DNA from: Streptomyces sp. NBC_01408
Lineage (GTDB): Bacteria > Actinomycetota > Actinomycetes > Streptomycetales > Streptomycetaceae
Length of the DNA stretch: 64,000 nt
Assembly: GCF_026340255.1 (NCBI RefSeq)
Contig: NZ_JAPEPJ010000001.1
Span: 4,085,001-4,149,000 of the forward strand
Direction: 5' to 3'
Made by a program: the position numbers and the translations under genes. Under the pieces are notes generated by a model. The model had not been told where the DNA came from, made no database searches, and was given only the letters and a program-made list of their open reading frames with translations. Below, in pieces: positions 40,402 to 49,297 of the stretch (position 1 is the stretch's first letter; the number at the start of each line of letters is the position of its first letter).

Positions 40402-41370
40402 ATGATGTCGGCGGACGACTACCTGAAGTGGTGCCATGACCTTGGCTTCTACCTCACGAAGTCGCACACCGGCGCTTTGACGCGGGCACCCGGCACGGCC
40501 AGTGTGGTGGACGCCAACGACAACAGGCGGCGCCTGGAGGAATACGTGAGCAGAAAGATTCTGGTCATTGTCTCCGAACACGGTTACTGGGCCGAAGAAC
40601 TGATAGGGCCCGTATCCAAGTTCGATGAGCGGGGCTACGAGGTCATATTCGCCACGCCGACCGGAAAGCGTGCGCACGCTCTCCCGCCGAGCCTCGACGC
40701 GAACTACATCGACCCTCCGCTGGGACGCTCGGTCACCACCGAGGAGAACGCCCGGCTGGGGCGGGAGTTCGAGCAGTCGAGCCGGCTGGACTCGCCGCTC
40801 GACATCGAGGCGTGGGTGCCGGAGCGGCCCTACACCAGTGACGCGGGCTACCTGCCCAAGCTGGAGCAGTACCACCGCGATCTGGACAAGATCGACGCCG
40901 ACATCGCCGACTACGACGCGATCCTCATCGTCGGCGGCAGCGGCCCGATCGCCGACCTCGCCAACAACGAGCGCGTGCACGCCCTGATCCTGGCCTTCAA
41001 GAAGGCCGGCAAGGTCGTGGCCGCCGAGTGCTACGGGGTCGCCTGCCTGGCGTTCGCCAGGGACTGGAGCGACCGCAAGAGCATCATCTGGGGCAAGCAC
41101 GTGACCGGCCACTGCAAGGAGTACGACTACAAGGACGGCACCGGATTCCTCGGTACCGACTTCAACATGGGGCCGCCGCCGTACCCGCTGGAGTACATCC
41201 TGCGCGACGCGACGGGCCCGCGCGGCGCGTACCACGGGAATTTCGGCAAGCCGGTCTCGGTAATCGTCGACTTCCCCTTCGTCACCGGGCGTTCCACCCC
41301 CGACTCCTATCTCACGGGGCAGAAGATCGTGGAAGTCCTGGAGGACGGTCTCACCCGGTACGGCTGGTAA
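40402..41370 (+). CDS. DJ-1/PfpI family protein (Hsp31-like), first of three in the cluster
   Basis: Up to 322 residues. The DJ-1 fold starts at SRKILVIVSEHGYWAEEL. The nucleophile elbow AECYGVACL has Cys210 preceded by the conserved Glu; the family includes glyoxalases, chaperones and deglycases. Two starts are possible: ATG 40402 (GGAG 7 bases upstream, and the extension has coding-like codon use) and GTG 40546 (GGAGG 5 bases upstream, starting right at the fold). I list the longer. It opens the plus-strand gene train and is 132 bases from the divergent UBP gene. Confidence 0.82.
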   Translation: MMSADDYLKWCHDLGFYLTKSHTGALTRAPGTASVVDANDNRRRLEEYVSRKILVIVSEHGYWAEELIGPVSKFDERGYEVIFATPTGKRAHALPPSLDANYIDPPLGRSVTTEENARLGREFEQSSRLDSPLDIEAWVPERPYTSDAGYLPKLEQYHRDLDKIDADIADYDAILIVGGSGPIADLANNERVHALILAFKKAGKVVAAECYGVACLAFARDWSDRKSIIWGKHVTGHCKEYDYKDGTGFLGTDFNMGPPPYPLEYILRDATGPRGAYHGNFGKPVSVIVDFPFVTGRSTPDSYLTGQKIVEVLEDGLTRYGW

Positions 41371-41414
41371 TACCGGAGGGCTCAGGACCGACGGAGAGAG
41401 TGAGGGGGAGTTCG

Positions 41415-43058
41415 ATGAATACCGGAGCCACTCCCGGACGGGAAAGGCTGATCGAGCAGTTCAAGGCCGACGGCCTGAATGTGATGTTCGGAAATCCGGG
41501 GACGGTGGAACAGGGATTTCTCGATGCCGTGGACGCGGCGGAGGACTTCCAGTACATCCTCGCCCTCCAGGAGACCGTGGCCGCCGGCATCGCCGACGGC
41601 TATGCCCGGGCCACCGGCGGCGCGGCCCTGCTCCAGCTGCACTCCGGAGTGGGGCTGGGCAACGGCATCGGGATGCTCTACCAGTCGCTGCGCGGCCACA
41701 CCCCGCTCGTCGTGGTCGCCGGCGACGCCGGAGTGCGCTACGACGCCATGGACGCGCAGATGGCGTCCGACCTGGTGGCGATGGCCAAGCCGGTGACGAA
41801 GTACGCGACCCGGGTCACCGACCGGCACTCCGTGCTCCGCACCATCCGGCGGGCCGTGAAGATCGCGCTCACCCCGCCCCGAGGGCCCGTGTTCGTGGCG
41901 CTGCCGATGGACGTGCTGGACGAGCTCAACTCCGAGCCCGTCCTGCCCGCCACGGTGCCGCTCACGGACGTGGCGCCCTCACCGGCCTCGGTGGGGCGGG
42001 CGGCCGAGCTGCTCGCCTCCGCCGAGAGGCCCGTCGTCCTCATCGGCGACGGGGTCGCGCTCTCCGGGGCACAGAACGAACTGGCCGCCGTCGCCGAGCT
42101 GCTGGGCGCCGACGTGTACGAGGTCGACTCCTCCGAGGTGAACATCGCGGCCTCGCACCCGCTGCGGCGCGGCCAGACCGGCCACATGTTCGGCCCGCAC
42201 AGCAAGGAGCTCGTGGGGGACGCCGACGGGGTGCTGATCGTCGGCACCTATGTCTTCCCGGAGGTGTTCCCCGAACTGGAGAGCCCCTTCCGCGAGGGCG
42301 CGAAGGTCGTCCACATCGACCTCAACGCCTACGAGATCGCCAAGAACCACCCCGTGGACCTCGGCCTCGCCGCCGATCCCAAGCAGGCGCTGCGCGCGCT
42401 GGCCGGCGTACTGGAACACCGGCTCACCCCGCGCCAGCGGGCCGCCGCGGCGGCCCGGATCGACGTACGGACCAGGGAGCGGGCCCGCGACGCGCGGTCG
42501 CAGACCGACGACGGCACGCCGATGGCCGTCTTCCTGAAGACCCTGGCCGAGCGCACCGGCCGGAACCTGATCGTCTTCGACGAGGCGCTGACCACCTCCC
42601 CGCTGGTCACCAAGTACCTGCCGCCGGAGCGGCCGGGCGACTACCACCTCACCCGGGGCGGTTCGCTGGGCGTGGGTTTCCCGGGCGCGGTCGGGGCCAA
42701 GCTGGCCCGGCCGGACCGCCTGGTCGTCGGGTTCGCGGGCGACGGCGGGTCGATGTACACGTACCAGGCGCTGTGGACCGCCGCCCGGCACGGCATCGAC
42801 GCCAAGTTCGTGGTCTGCAACAACCGCAAGTACCGGCTGCTGGACGACAACATCGCCCAGTACTGGCGGGAGCGGGACATCCCCGAGCACGGCTTCCCGG
42901 GCTCCTTCGACCTCTCGCACCCCGAGATCGACTTCGCCGGACTGGCCCGCTCGCTCGGCGCCGGCGGGATGCGGGTGGAGAAGCCGGACGAGGCGGTCGC
43001 CGCCGTGGGCCGGATGCTGGACCACCCCGGACCCTTCCTCGTCGACATCCAGATCTGA
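41415..43058 (+). CDS. ThDP-dependent enzyme, benzoylformate-decarboxylase-like
   Basis: A 547-residue three-domain ThDP enzyme. The catalytic Glu is in LQETVAAGIADGYARAT. The active-site His known in benzoylformate decarboxylase is in LQLHSGVGLGNGIG. The ThDP/Mg motif is GDGGSMYTYQALWTAARHGI with VCNN. This suggests decarboxylation of a 2-oxo acid to an aldehyde, which the downstream aldehyde dehydrogenase could oxidise. Substrate not predictable. ATG 41415 has GAGGGGGAG upstream. A 44-base gap separates it from the DJ-1 gene. Confidence 0.88.
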   Translation: MNTGATPGRERLIEQFKADGLNVMFGNPGTVEQGFLDAVDAAEDFQYILALQETVAAGIADGYARATGGAALLQLHSGVGLGNGIGMLYQSLRGHTPLVVVAGDAGVRYDAMDAQMASDLVAMAKPVTKYATRVTDRHSVLRTIRRAVKIALTPPRGPVFVALPMDVLDELNSEPVLPATVPLTDVAPSPASVGRAAELLASAERPVVLIGDGVALSGAQNELAAVAELLGADVYEVDSSEVNIAASHPLRRGQTGHMFGPHSKELVGDADGVLIVGTYVFPEVFPELESPFREGAKVVHIDLNAYEIAKNHPVDLGLAADPKQALRALAGVLEHRLTPRQRAAAAARIDVRTRERARDARSQTDDGTPMAVFLKTLAERTGRNLIVFDEALTTSPLVTKYLPPERPGDYHLTRGGSLGVGFPGAVGAKLARPDRLVVGFAGDGGSMYTYQALWTAARHGIDAKFVVCNNRKYRLLDDNIAQYWRERDIPEHGFPGSFDLSHPEIDFAGLARSLGAGGMRVEKPDEAVAAVGRMLDHPGPFLVDIQI

Positions 43059-43102
43059 CCAGAGCAGTCACGCAGCACGGACACGGAACAGGAGGAGACC
43101 GC

Positions 43103-43537
43103 ATGCCCGCCGAGCGGCAGTTGACCGAGGACGCGATCCGCAGTTTCGCCGAGGACTGGTACGTCGCGCTGGACCGGCACGTGGGACCGGCCGAGGTGCT
43201 GGCCATGATCACCGAGGACCTGGAGTTCAAGGTCCCCGAGGACACCTTCCTCGGACACGAGGGCTTCGGCCGCTGGTACACGGCCGTCACCAACCGGTTC
43301 TTCGACGAGGTGCACACGGTCACGAAGGTGGAGCCGGTCATCGAGGGCGACCGGGCGATCGTCCGGGTCCTCGTCAACTGGCAGGCCAAGATCTGGGACC
43401 CGCCGGCCGCCCGCAGCCAGTGGCTCGGCTTCGACGCCGACCAGACCTGGACCGTCGTGGCCGGCCCCGACGGACCGCTGATCAAGCAGTACACCGTCAA
43501 CGACCTGGCGCCGATGCCCGGTTCCGGCTCTCTCTGA
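43103..43537 (+). CDS. SnoaL/NTF2-like protein 1
   Basis: A 144-residue single cone-shaped SnoaL-like domain: LTEDAIRSFAEDWYVALDRH, MITEDLEFKVPEDTFLGHEGF and QYTVNDLAP. The family includes cyclases, hydroxylases and dehydratases of polyketide pathways as well as small binding proteins. ATG has AGGAGGA 8 bases upstream. First of three consecutive, clearly different paralogues. Confidence 0.82.
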   Translation: MPAERQLTEDAIRSFAEDWYVALDRHVGPAEVLAMITEDLEFKVPEDTFLGHEGFGRWYTAVTNRFFDEVHTVTKVEPVIEGDRAIVRVLVNWQAKIWDPPAARSQWLGFDADQTWTVVAGPDGPLIKQYTVNDLAPMPGSGSL

Positions 43538-43560
43538 CCGCGGGCGAAGGAGAAGCGACG

Positions 43561-44016
43561 ATGAGCGAAGTGACACGTGAGCGGGTCCAGGCGGCCTACG
43601 CCGCCCTCGGCTCCGGCGACCGGGCGCGCATCCTCGAGTACTACTCCGAGGACCTGCGCTGGCTGGTGCCCGGCAACCACCCGCTCGCCGGCTGGTACGA
43701 GAGCCTGGACGCCTTCCTGGAGCTGATGGGGCAGACCCACAAGCTCACGGGCGGCACCTTCCGGATGGACCTGGAAGCGGTCCTCGTCGGCGAGGACTGC
43801 AGCGCCGACGTGTGCCGCAACGTCGCCCTGCGGGACGGTGCCGACCAGGCGAGCCGGTCCCCGTACGAGCGGATGGACTACCCGGTCTTCCACTTCATGC
43901 GGTGGCAGGACGGCCGGATCGTCGAGGGCCGCGACGGGCTCTTCGGGGACACGGCCTCCGCCTTCAGCCAGTTCTGGGCGCCGTTCGCGCCCGACGGAAC
44001 CCGCAGGGACCGATAG
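43561..44016 (+). CDS. SnoaL/NTF2-like protein 2
   Basis: A 151-residue protein with the same fold: TRERVQAAYAALGSGDRARILEYYSEDLRWLVPGNHPLAGWYES, then MDYPVFHFMRWQDGRIVEGRDG. It is close to the kind of SnoaL proteins annotated as ketosteroid-isomerase-like. 23 bases after protein 1. Confidence 0.82.
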   Translation: MSEVTRERVQAAYAALGSGDRARILEYYSEDLRWLVPGNHPLAGWYESLDAFLELMGQTHKLTGGTFRMDLEAVLVGEDCSADVCRNVALRDGADQASRSPYERMDYPVFHFMRWQDGRIVEGRDGLFGDTASAFSQFWAPFAPDGTRRDR

Positions 44017-44019
44017 GGG

Positions 44020-44400
44020 ATGAGCGCGATGGACGCGAAGCAGATCCTGCAGAAGTACTACGAGTACGCCAACGCCGGGGACTGGGACCGCTGGTGCGAC
44101 CTGTTCGCCGACGACCAGGTCATGGACGAGCAGCTGGCCGGCCACATCGAGGGCCTGGAGGTGCTGCGCTCGATGATGAAGGGCATGGGCACCATGTACC
44201 GGGTCTTCCGGAACGAGCCCGTGCACTTCATCGTCGACGGGGAGAAGGCCGCGGCCGTCTCCCACCTGACCGCCGTCAGCGCCTCCGGCGAGGCCATCGA
44301 GGCCGAGGTCATGAACTTCTTCCGGATCGTGGACGGAAAGATCGCCTACATGGCGAACTACCACGACACCGTTCCCTTCCAGGTGCTGAGCCAGGGCTGA
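44020..44400 (+). CDS. SnoaL/NTF2-like protein 3
   Basis: A 126-residue protein, the shortest of the three: ILQKYYEYANAGDWDRWCDLFADDQVMDEQLAGHIEG, then EVMNFFRIVDGKIAYMANYHDTVPF. ATG 44020; ATG 44029 is an alternative. 3 bases after protein 2 and 11 before the GMC oxidoreductase. The three proteins could form a hetero-oligomer or act on successive intermediates. Confidence 0.82.
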   Translation: MSAMDAKQILQKYYEYANAGDWDRWCDLFADDQVMDEQLAGHIEGLEVLRSMMKGMGTMYRVFRNEPVHFIVDGEKAAAVSHLTAVSASGEAIEAEVMNFFRIVDGKIAYMANYHDTVPFQVLSQG

Positions 44401-44411
44401 GGGGGGAACTC

Positions 44412-46025
44412 GTGGGCGTCTCCGAGACCGAAGAGTACGACTACATCGTCGTGGGATCCGGCACCGCGGGCAGTGTCCTGGCCAACCGGCTCTCCGAGGA
44501 CCCGGACGTCTCCGTCCTCGTCCTGGAGGCGGGCGGCTCCCGGATCCCGCCCGAGGTGGACGACCCGTCCTCCTGGTACAAGCTGCTCGGCGGGCCCGTG
44601 GACTGGGGCTACACCAGCGTCCCGCAGCCGGGCCTCGACGGCCGCCGCACCTACGAACCGCGCGGCAAGGCCCCCGGCGGCAGCAGCAACCTCTACATCA
44701 TGATGCACATCCGCGGCCACGCCTCGGACTTCGACAACTGGGCGTACCAGGGCGCGGCCGGCTGGGGATACGAGGACGTGCTCCCGTACTTCGCCCTGCT
44801 GGAGGGCCAGGAGGACGCCACCGCCGCCACCACCGGGACCCGGGGGCCGCAGCGGATCACCAACGCCGGGCTGCACGGCCCCAACCCGGTCTCCCGCGCC
44901 TTCATCGACGCCTCCGTCGAGCTGGGCCACCAGGAGATCGCAGACTTCAACACCGACGGACCCCGGCGCGGCCTCTTCGGCACCGGCTGGCACCACATCG
45001 ACGTGGCCGACGGGCGCCGCCAGGGCACCCTCGCCTCCTACCTGGAGCCGGCGCTGGAGCGCGCCAACCTGACCCTGCGCACCAGCGCGCAGACCACCCG
45101 GCTGCTCTTCGACGGGGACACCTGCACGGGCGTCGAGTACGTCCAGCTCCAGGCCCCCGCCGAGTTCCCGGGCCGGACCGTGCGCGACGGCCACAGCTCC
45201 GCGCAGACGCCCGGGGCGCACACCGTGCGGGCCCGCCGGGAGGTGGTCGTGGCGGCCGGGGCGATCGAGTCCCCGAAGCTGCTGCTGCTCTCCGGCATCG
45301 GCCACCCCGAGCAGCTGCGCGAGCACGGCATCGCGGTCACCGCCGCCCTGCCGGGGGTCGGCGAGAACTTCCACAACCACGTCCTGACCGGGCTGATGGC
45401 CGAGGTCACCCAGGAGCTGCCGCCGCCGGCGCAGAACCTGTCGGAGAGCGCTCTGTTCCTGTCCTCGCAGCCCGGGCTGCCGGCGCCGGACCTGCAGATC
45501 GCCTTCGTCCACGTGCCCTTCGACGTGATCGTCGGCCAGGACCACCCGAACACGGTGTCCATCCTGCCGGGCGTCGTACGGCCGGTCTCGCGCGGCTGGA
45601 TCAGGCTGGCGAGCGCCGACCCGCTGGCCCACCCGCTGATCCACCCGAACTACCTGGGCGACCGGTGGGACCTGGAGCGGATGGTGCAGGGCGTGAAGAT
45701 CGCCCGGGAGATCTTCGCGACCTCCGCCTTCTCGCCCTGGTACAAGCAGGAGCTCCAGCCCGGGCCCGGCTACGTGACCGACGACGACCTGCGGACCTTC
45801 GTGAAGCAGAAGTCGGAGAGCTACCACCACCAGGCCGGCTCCTGCCGCATGGGCATCGACGACCTCTCCGTCGTCGACCCCGAGCTGCGGGTGCACGGCG
45901 TACGGAACCTGCGCGTCGTCGACGCCAGCGTGATGCCCGCGGTCCCGTCGGGCAACTGCCACACCGCCATCGCGATGATCGCCGAGCGCGCGGCGGACTT
46001 CCTGAAGGGGGTGTCCCGTGCCTGA
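44412..46025 (+). CDS. GMC-family FAD oxidoreductase (choline dehydrogenase-like)
   Basis: 537 residues. The FAD Rossmann motif is DYIVVGSGTAGSVLANRL. The second GMC signature PGGSSNLYIMMHIRG and GAIESPKLLLLSGIG follow. The C-terminal catalytic region is YHHQAGSCRMG and VPSGNCHTAI, giving two His where other members have His and His/Asn. It oxidises an alcohol to an aldehyde or ketone. GTG 44412 preceded by GGGGGG. Overlaps the following PfpI gene by 8 bases. Confidence 0.88.
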   Translation: MGVSETEEYDYIVVGSGTAGSVLANRLSEDPDVSVLVLEAGGSRIPPEVDDPSSWYKLLGGPVDWGYTSVPQPGLDGRRTYEPRGKAPGGSSNLYIMMHIRGHASDFDNWAYQGAAGWGYEDVLPYFALLEGQEDATAATTGTRGPQRITNAGLHGPNPVSRAFIDASVELGHQEIADFNTDGPRRGLFGTGWHHIDVADGRRQGTLASYLEPALERANLTLRTSAQTTRLLFDGDTCTGVEYVQLQAPAEFPGRTVRDGHSSAQTPGAHTVRARREVVVAAGAIESPKLLLLSGIGHPEQLREHGIAVTAALPGVGENFHNHVLTGLMAEVTQELPPPAQNLSESALFLSSQPGLPAPDLQIAFVHVPFDVIVGQDHPNTVSILPGVVRPVSRGWIRLASADPLAHPLIHPNYLGDRWDLERMVQGVKIAREIFATSAFSPWYKQELQPGPGYVTDDDLRTFVKQKSESYHHQAGSCRMGIDDLSVVDPELRVHGVRNLRVVDASVMPAVPSGNCHTAIAMIAERAADFLKGVSRA

Positions 46026-46629
46026 TGTCGTCCTGCGCGAGGGCGCGTTGTCCGGGACCCGCATCGCGGTCCTGGTCGAGAGCGACTTCTACGAGCCGGA
46101 GATCTTCTACTACCAGCACCGGTTCGCGGAGGAGGGCGCCGAGGTCGACTTCCTGACCCGGCTGTGGGGCAACGACTCCATCACCTTCTCCGGCCACGAG
46201 TACCGGGCGCCCTTCACCGCCAGCCAGTCCCTGGAGGGGCTGAGCGACGAGGAGCTGCGCCGGTACGCGGCGATCATCGTGCCCTCGGGCATGGTGGCCG
46301 ACCGGCTGCGCTACACGGAGGACGTGGACCAGCTGGCCCCGGCGACGGAGCTGCTGCGCCGGGCCTTCGAGGAGCCGACGGTCCTCAAGGGGATCATCTG
46401 CCACGGCATGTGGCTGGCCTCCTCGATCCCGGGCAAGGTGCGCGGCCGCAAGGTGGTCTGCCACAACAACCTCATCGGCGACGTCCGGAACATGGGCGCG
46501 CAGTACGTCGACGAGGACGTGGTGGTCGACGGGGACCTGGTCACCGGCCGCACCGGCGCCCACCACCACCTCTTCGCCCGCCGGATCATCGAGCTGGTCG
46601 CGGCCGGACGGGGCCGGGGGGCCGGCTGA
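46018..46629 (+). CDS. DJ-1/PfpI family protein, second copy
   Basis: A 203-residue protein: GTRIAVLVESDFYEPEIFYY at the N terminus and the nucleophile Cys128 in IICHGMW. It is closer to intracellular protease/YhbO-type PfpI than to the first copy. GTG overlaps the GMC gene by 8 bases. Its stop shares a base with the VOC gene ATG. Confidence 0.84.
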   Translation: MPDVVLREGALSGTRIAVLVESDFYEPEIFYYQHRFAEEGAEVDFLTRLWGNDSITFSGHEYRAPFTASQSLEGLSDEELRRYAAIIVPSGMVADRLRYTEDVDQLAPATELLRRAFEEPTVLKGIICHGMWLASSIPGKVRGRKVVCHNNLIGDVRNMGAQYVDEDVVVDGDLVTGRTGAHHHLFARRIIELVAAGRGRGAG

Positions 46630-47087
46630 TGCCGGGCGCCGCGGACCGGCCGATGGTCTGGTCCCACGTGGGCCTGAACTGCACGGACCAGAAGACCACC
46701 GAGGAGTTCTACACCCGGTACTTCGGCTTCACCCGCGCCCGGGTGGTCGACCTCGGGGAGGCCCAGATCGTGTTCCTGCGCAAGGGGGACGCGTACCTGG
46801 AGCTCTTCGCGGCCGGCCCCGAACCGGCCCGCGAGGCGCACGACGACGGGCCGCAGGCCCCGGGCCGGATGCGCCACCTGGCCTTCCAGACCGACGACGT
46901 GGACGCGTTCCTGGCATCGCTCGGGGACGCGGCCGAAGTGACCCTGGGTCCGCTGGACTTCGACGACTTCATCTGCGGGTGGCGGACCGTGTGGGTCCGT
47001 GACCCCGACGGGGTGATCGTCGAGGTCAGCCAGGGTTTCGAGGACGACCGCTCTCACGAGGGCTCTCACGACAAGGACGGTGCATGA
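46629..47087 (+). CDS. VOC (glyoxalase/bleomycin-resistance) family protein
   Basis: A 152-residue protein with one vicinal-oxygen-chelate domain of two beta-alpha-beta-beta-beta modules: SHVGLNCTDQKTTEEFYTRYFGF and MRHLAFQTDDVDAFLASL, ending VWVRDPDGVIVEVSQ. The metal-ligand pattern His, Glu, His and Glu is plausible (SHVGL, YLEL, RHLAF, VEV). It may isomerise, open or bind a small molecule. The start ATG shares a base with the previous stop. Confidence 0.85.
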   Translation: MPGAADRPMVWSHVGLNCTDQKTTEEFYTRYFGFTRARVVDLGEAQIVFLRKGDAYLELFAAGPEPAREAHDDGPQAPGRMRHLAFQTDDVDAFLASLGDAAEVTLGPLDFDDFICGWRTVWVRDPDGVIVEVSQGFEDDRSHEGSHDKDGA

Positions 47088-47088
47088 C

Positions 47089-48909
47089 ATGGCGGACGCC
47101 GTGAGCTTCTCCTTCTCCGACACGATCGCCGGATACGTCGAGCACTTCGACTCCGGTTCGCGCCTGCTGCGGCTGAAGACCTCCGACGGCCGGACGTTCG
47201 ACGTCTCGCTGGCCGGCGACCCGAGCGCGGAGCTGGTCCGCAACCTGGAGGAGCCGTACATCGACGCCTCCGGGCACATCGACGAGATGCTCTCGCCGGG
47301 CCGGTTCCTCTTCGTCTACGGCGTCCACTACCCGGAGCAGGGCGGGCGCTTCGAAGCCAAGCGCGTGGTGTTCCTGGGCCGCGGGGCCGAGGACTACCGC
47401 TTCGAGGAGCCCAGCTGGTGGATCAAGCAGATCGAGTCGCTGGCCGACTTCTACAAGCGGGCCCAGTTCGGCGACGGGCCGGTGGACTTCACCGAGTACC
47501 GCACCGAGATCCGCCTCGGCGGTGACAAGACCGCCAGCCACGTCCAGGAGACCGACACGATCTCCCGCCTGGTCTACGGCATGGCCTCGGCCTACCTGCT
47601 GACCGGCAAGGACGAGTACCTGGAGGTCGCCGAGCGCGGCACCGAGTACCTGCGCAAGCACATGCGGGTGGTGGACAGCGAGGAGGACGTGGTCTTCTGG
47701 TACCACGGCATCAGCGTCGACGGGGACACCGAGCGCAAGCTGTTCACCTCGGAGTTCTCCGACGACTACGACGCGATCCCGATGTACGAGCAGATCTACG
47801 CCCTCGCCGGTCCCATCCAGACGTACCGGGTCACCGGTGACATCCGGATCAAGAACGATGCGGACGCCACCATCCGGCTGTTCGACAAGTTCTTCTTCGA
47901 CCCGGAGCAGGGCGGCTACTACTCGCACATCGACCCGATCCTGTTCAGCGCCGACCACGAGTCCCTCGGGGAGAACGCCGAGCGCAAGAACTGGAACTCG
48001 GTCGGCGACCACGCGCCCGCGTACCTGATCAACCTGTACCTGGCGACCGGCGACCAGAAGTACGCCGACTTCCTCGAGTACACCTTCGACACCATCGCGG
48101 ACAAGTTCCCGGACTACAAGAACAGCCCGTTCGTCCAGGAGCGCTTCATGCGCGACTGGTCGCACGACAAGGCGCACAGCTGGCAGCAGAACCGCGCGGT
48201 GGTCGGCCACAACCTGAAGATCGCCTGGAACCTGATGCGGATGAACTCGCTGAAGGCCAAGCCCGCGTACGAGGAGCTCGCCAAGAAGATCGGCGAGATC
48301 ATGCCGGCGGTCGGCAGCGACGTGCAGCGCGGCGGCTGGTACGACGTCGTCGAGCGCGTCAAGTCCGGCGACGAGGAGACGTATCGTTTCGCCTGGCACG
48401 ACCGCAAGGCGTGGTGGCAGCAGGAGCAGGCGATCCTCGCCTACCTCATCCTGAACGGCACCGTCGGCGGCGAGGCGAACCTGCGCGAGGCCCGGCAGGC
48501 GCAGGCCTTCTACAACACCTTCTTCCTCGACCACGACGAGGGCGCCGTCTACTTCAACGTGCTCGCCAGCGGTACCCCGTACCTGCTCGGCACCGAGCGG
48601 CTCAAGGGCAGCCACTCGATGTCCATGTACCACTCGGCGGAGCTCTGCTACCTCTCCGCCGTCTACAACAACCTGCTCGTCAACGGCCGGGAGATGGACT
48701 TCCACTTCCAGCCCGACCCGACCAACCTGCCCGACCGCGTGCTGCGCGTCTCGCCCGACCTGCTTCCCGCGGGCTCGGTGCGGATCGCGTCCGTCGAGAT
48801 CGACGAGAAGCCGTACGAGGAGTTCGACGCGGACCAGCTCACCGTCCGCCTGCCCGATGTCCAGGGCCGGGTGAAGGTCAAGGTGCGGCTGCGTCCAGTG
48901 GCCAAGTAG
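47089..48909 (+). CDS. AGE-family (N-acylglucosamine 2-epimerase-like) (alpha/alpha)6-barrel protein
   Basis: About 606 residues. Residues 1-95 look like an extra OB-like beta domain (SFSFSDTIAGYVEHFDSG, FDVSLAGD). The rest has the repeated aromatic helices of an AGE/cellobiose-epimerase barrel: MYEQIYALAGPIQTYRVTGD, EQGGYYSHIDPIL, NSVGDHAPAYLINLYLATGD, SWQQNRAVVGHNLKIAWNLM. Such enzymes epimerise or isomerise sugars. The family assignment is by fold pattern and the substrate is open. ATG 47089 with GGACGG upstream. The next gene is a STAS protein 37 bases on. Confidence 0.72.
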   Translation: MADAVSFSFSDTIAGYVEHFDSGSRLLRLKTSDGRTFDVSLAGDPSAELVRNLEEPYIDASGHIDEMLSPGRFLFVYGVHYPEQGGRFEAKRVVFLGRGAEDYRFEEPSWWIKQIESLADFYKRAQFGDGPVDFTEYRTEIRLGGDKTASHVQETDTISRLVYGMASAYLLTGKDEYLEVAERGTEYLRKHMRVVDSEEDVVFWYHGISVDGDTERKLFTSEFSDDYDAIPMYEQIYALAGPIQTYRVTGDIRIKNDADATIRLFDKFFFDPEQGGYYSHIDPILFSADHESLGENAERKNWNSVGDHAPAYLINLYLATGDQKYADFLEYTFDTIADKFPDYKNSPFVQERFMRDWSHDKAHSWQQNRAVVGHNLKIAWNLMRMNSLKAKPAYEELAKKIGEIMPAVGSDVQRGGWYDVVERVKSGDEETYRFAWHDRKAWWQQEQAILAYLILNGTVGGEANLREARQAQAFYNTFFLDHDEGAVYFNVLASGTPYLLGTERLKGSHSMSMYHSAELCYLSAVYNNLLVNGREMDFHFQPDPTNLPDRVLRVSPDLLPAGSVRIASVEIDEKPYEEFDADQLTVRLPDVQGRVKVKVRLRPVAK

Positions 48910-48946
48910 CGCTCAACGGGGGGCGCCCCAACCAGAGGGGAAAGCA

Positions 48947-49297
48947 ATGACTCTCAACATCAAGGAACGCCGGAACAAGACGGGCACCGTGCTCGTCGCC
49001 ACCGGCGAGATCAACAGCGGGACATCCGGCGCGCTGCTCCAGGCGCTGCTGCCGCTGGTCCGCGAGGGCAAGCCGCTGAAGATCGACCTCACGGCGGTCA
49101 CCTACGTCTCCAGCGCGGGCCTGCGCACCCTCCTCGTCGTCTACCGCGAGGCCCAGCACGCGGGCGTCGCCGTCACCCTCTACGGGGTGAGCGAGGAAGT
49201 CCGGTTCGTCATGTCGGCCACCGGGTTCCTCGACTTCTTCGAGACGGGCGAGGCCGCCGCGGCGCTCGCCAAGTCCAAGGCGAAGGCCGCGCGATGA
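48947..49297 (+). CDS. STAS-domain anti-sigma factor antagonist 1
   Basis: A 116-residue STAS protein of the RsbV/SpoIIAA type. The phosphorylatable serine is in the VTYVSSAGLRTLL loop. In its dephosphorylated form such proteins free a sigma factor or other target from an RsbW-type kinase. The lysine/alanine-rich tail (AALAKSKAKAAR) is unusual. Its stop overlaps the glgX ATG (ATGA), which ties translation of a regulator to a metabolic enzyme. Confidence 0.9.
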   Translation: MTLNIKERRNKTGTVLVATGEINSGTSGALLQALLPLVREGKPLKIDLTAVTYVSSAGLRTLLVVYREAQHAGVAVTLYGVSEEVRFVMSATGFLDFFETGEAAAALAKSKAKAAR

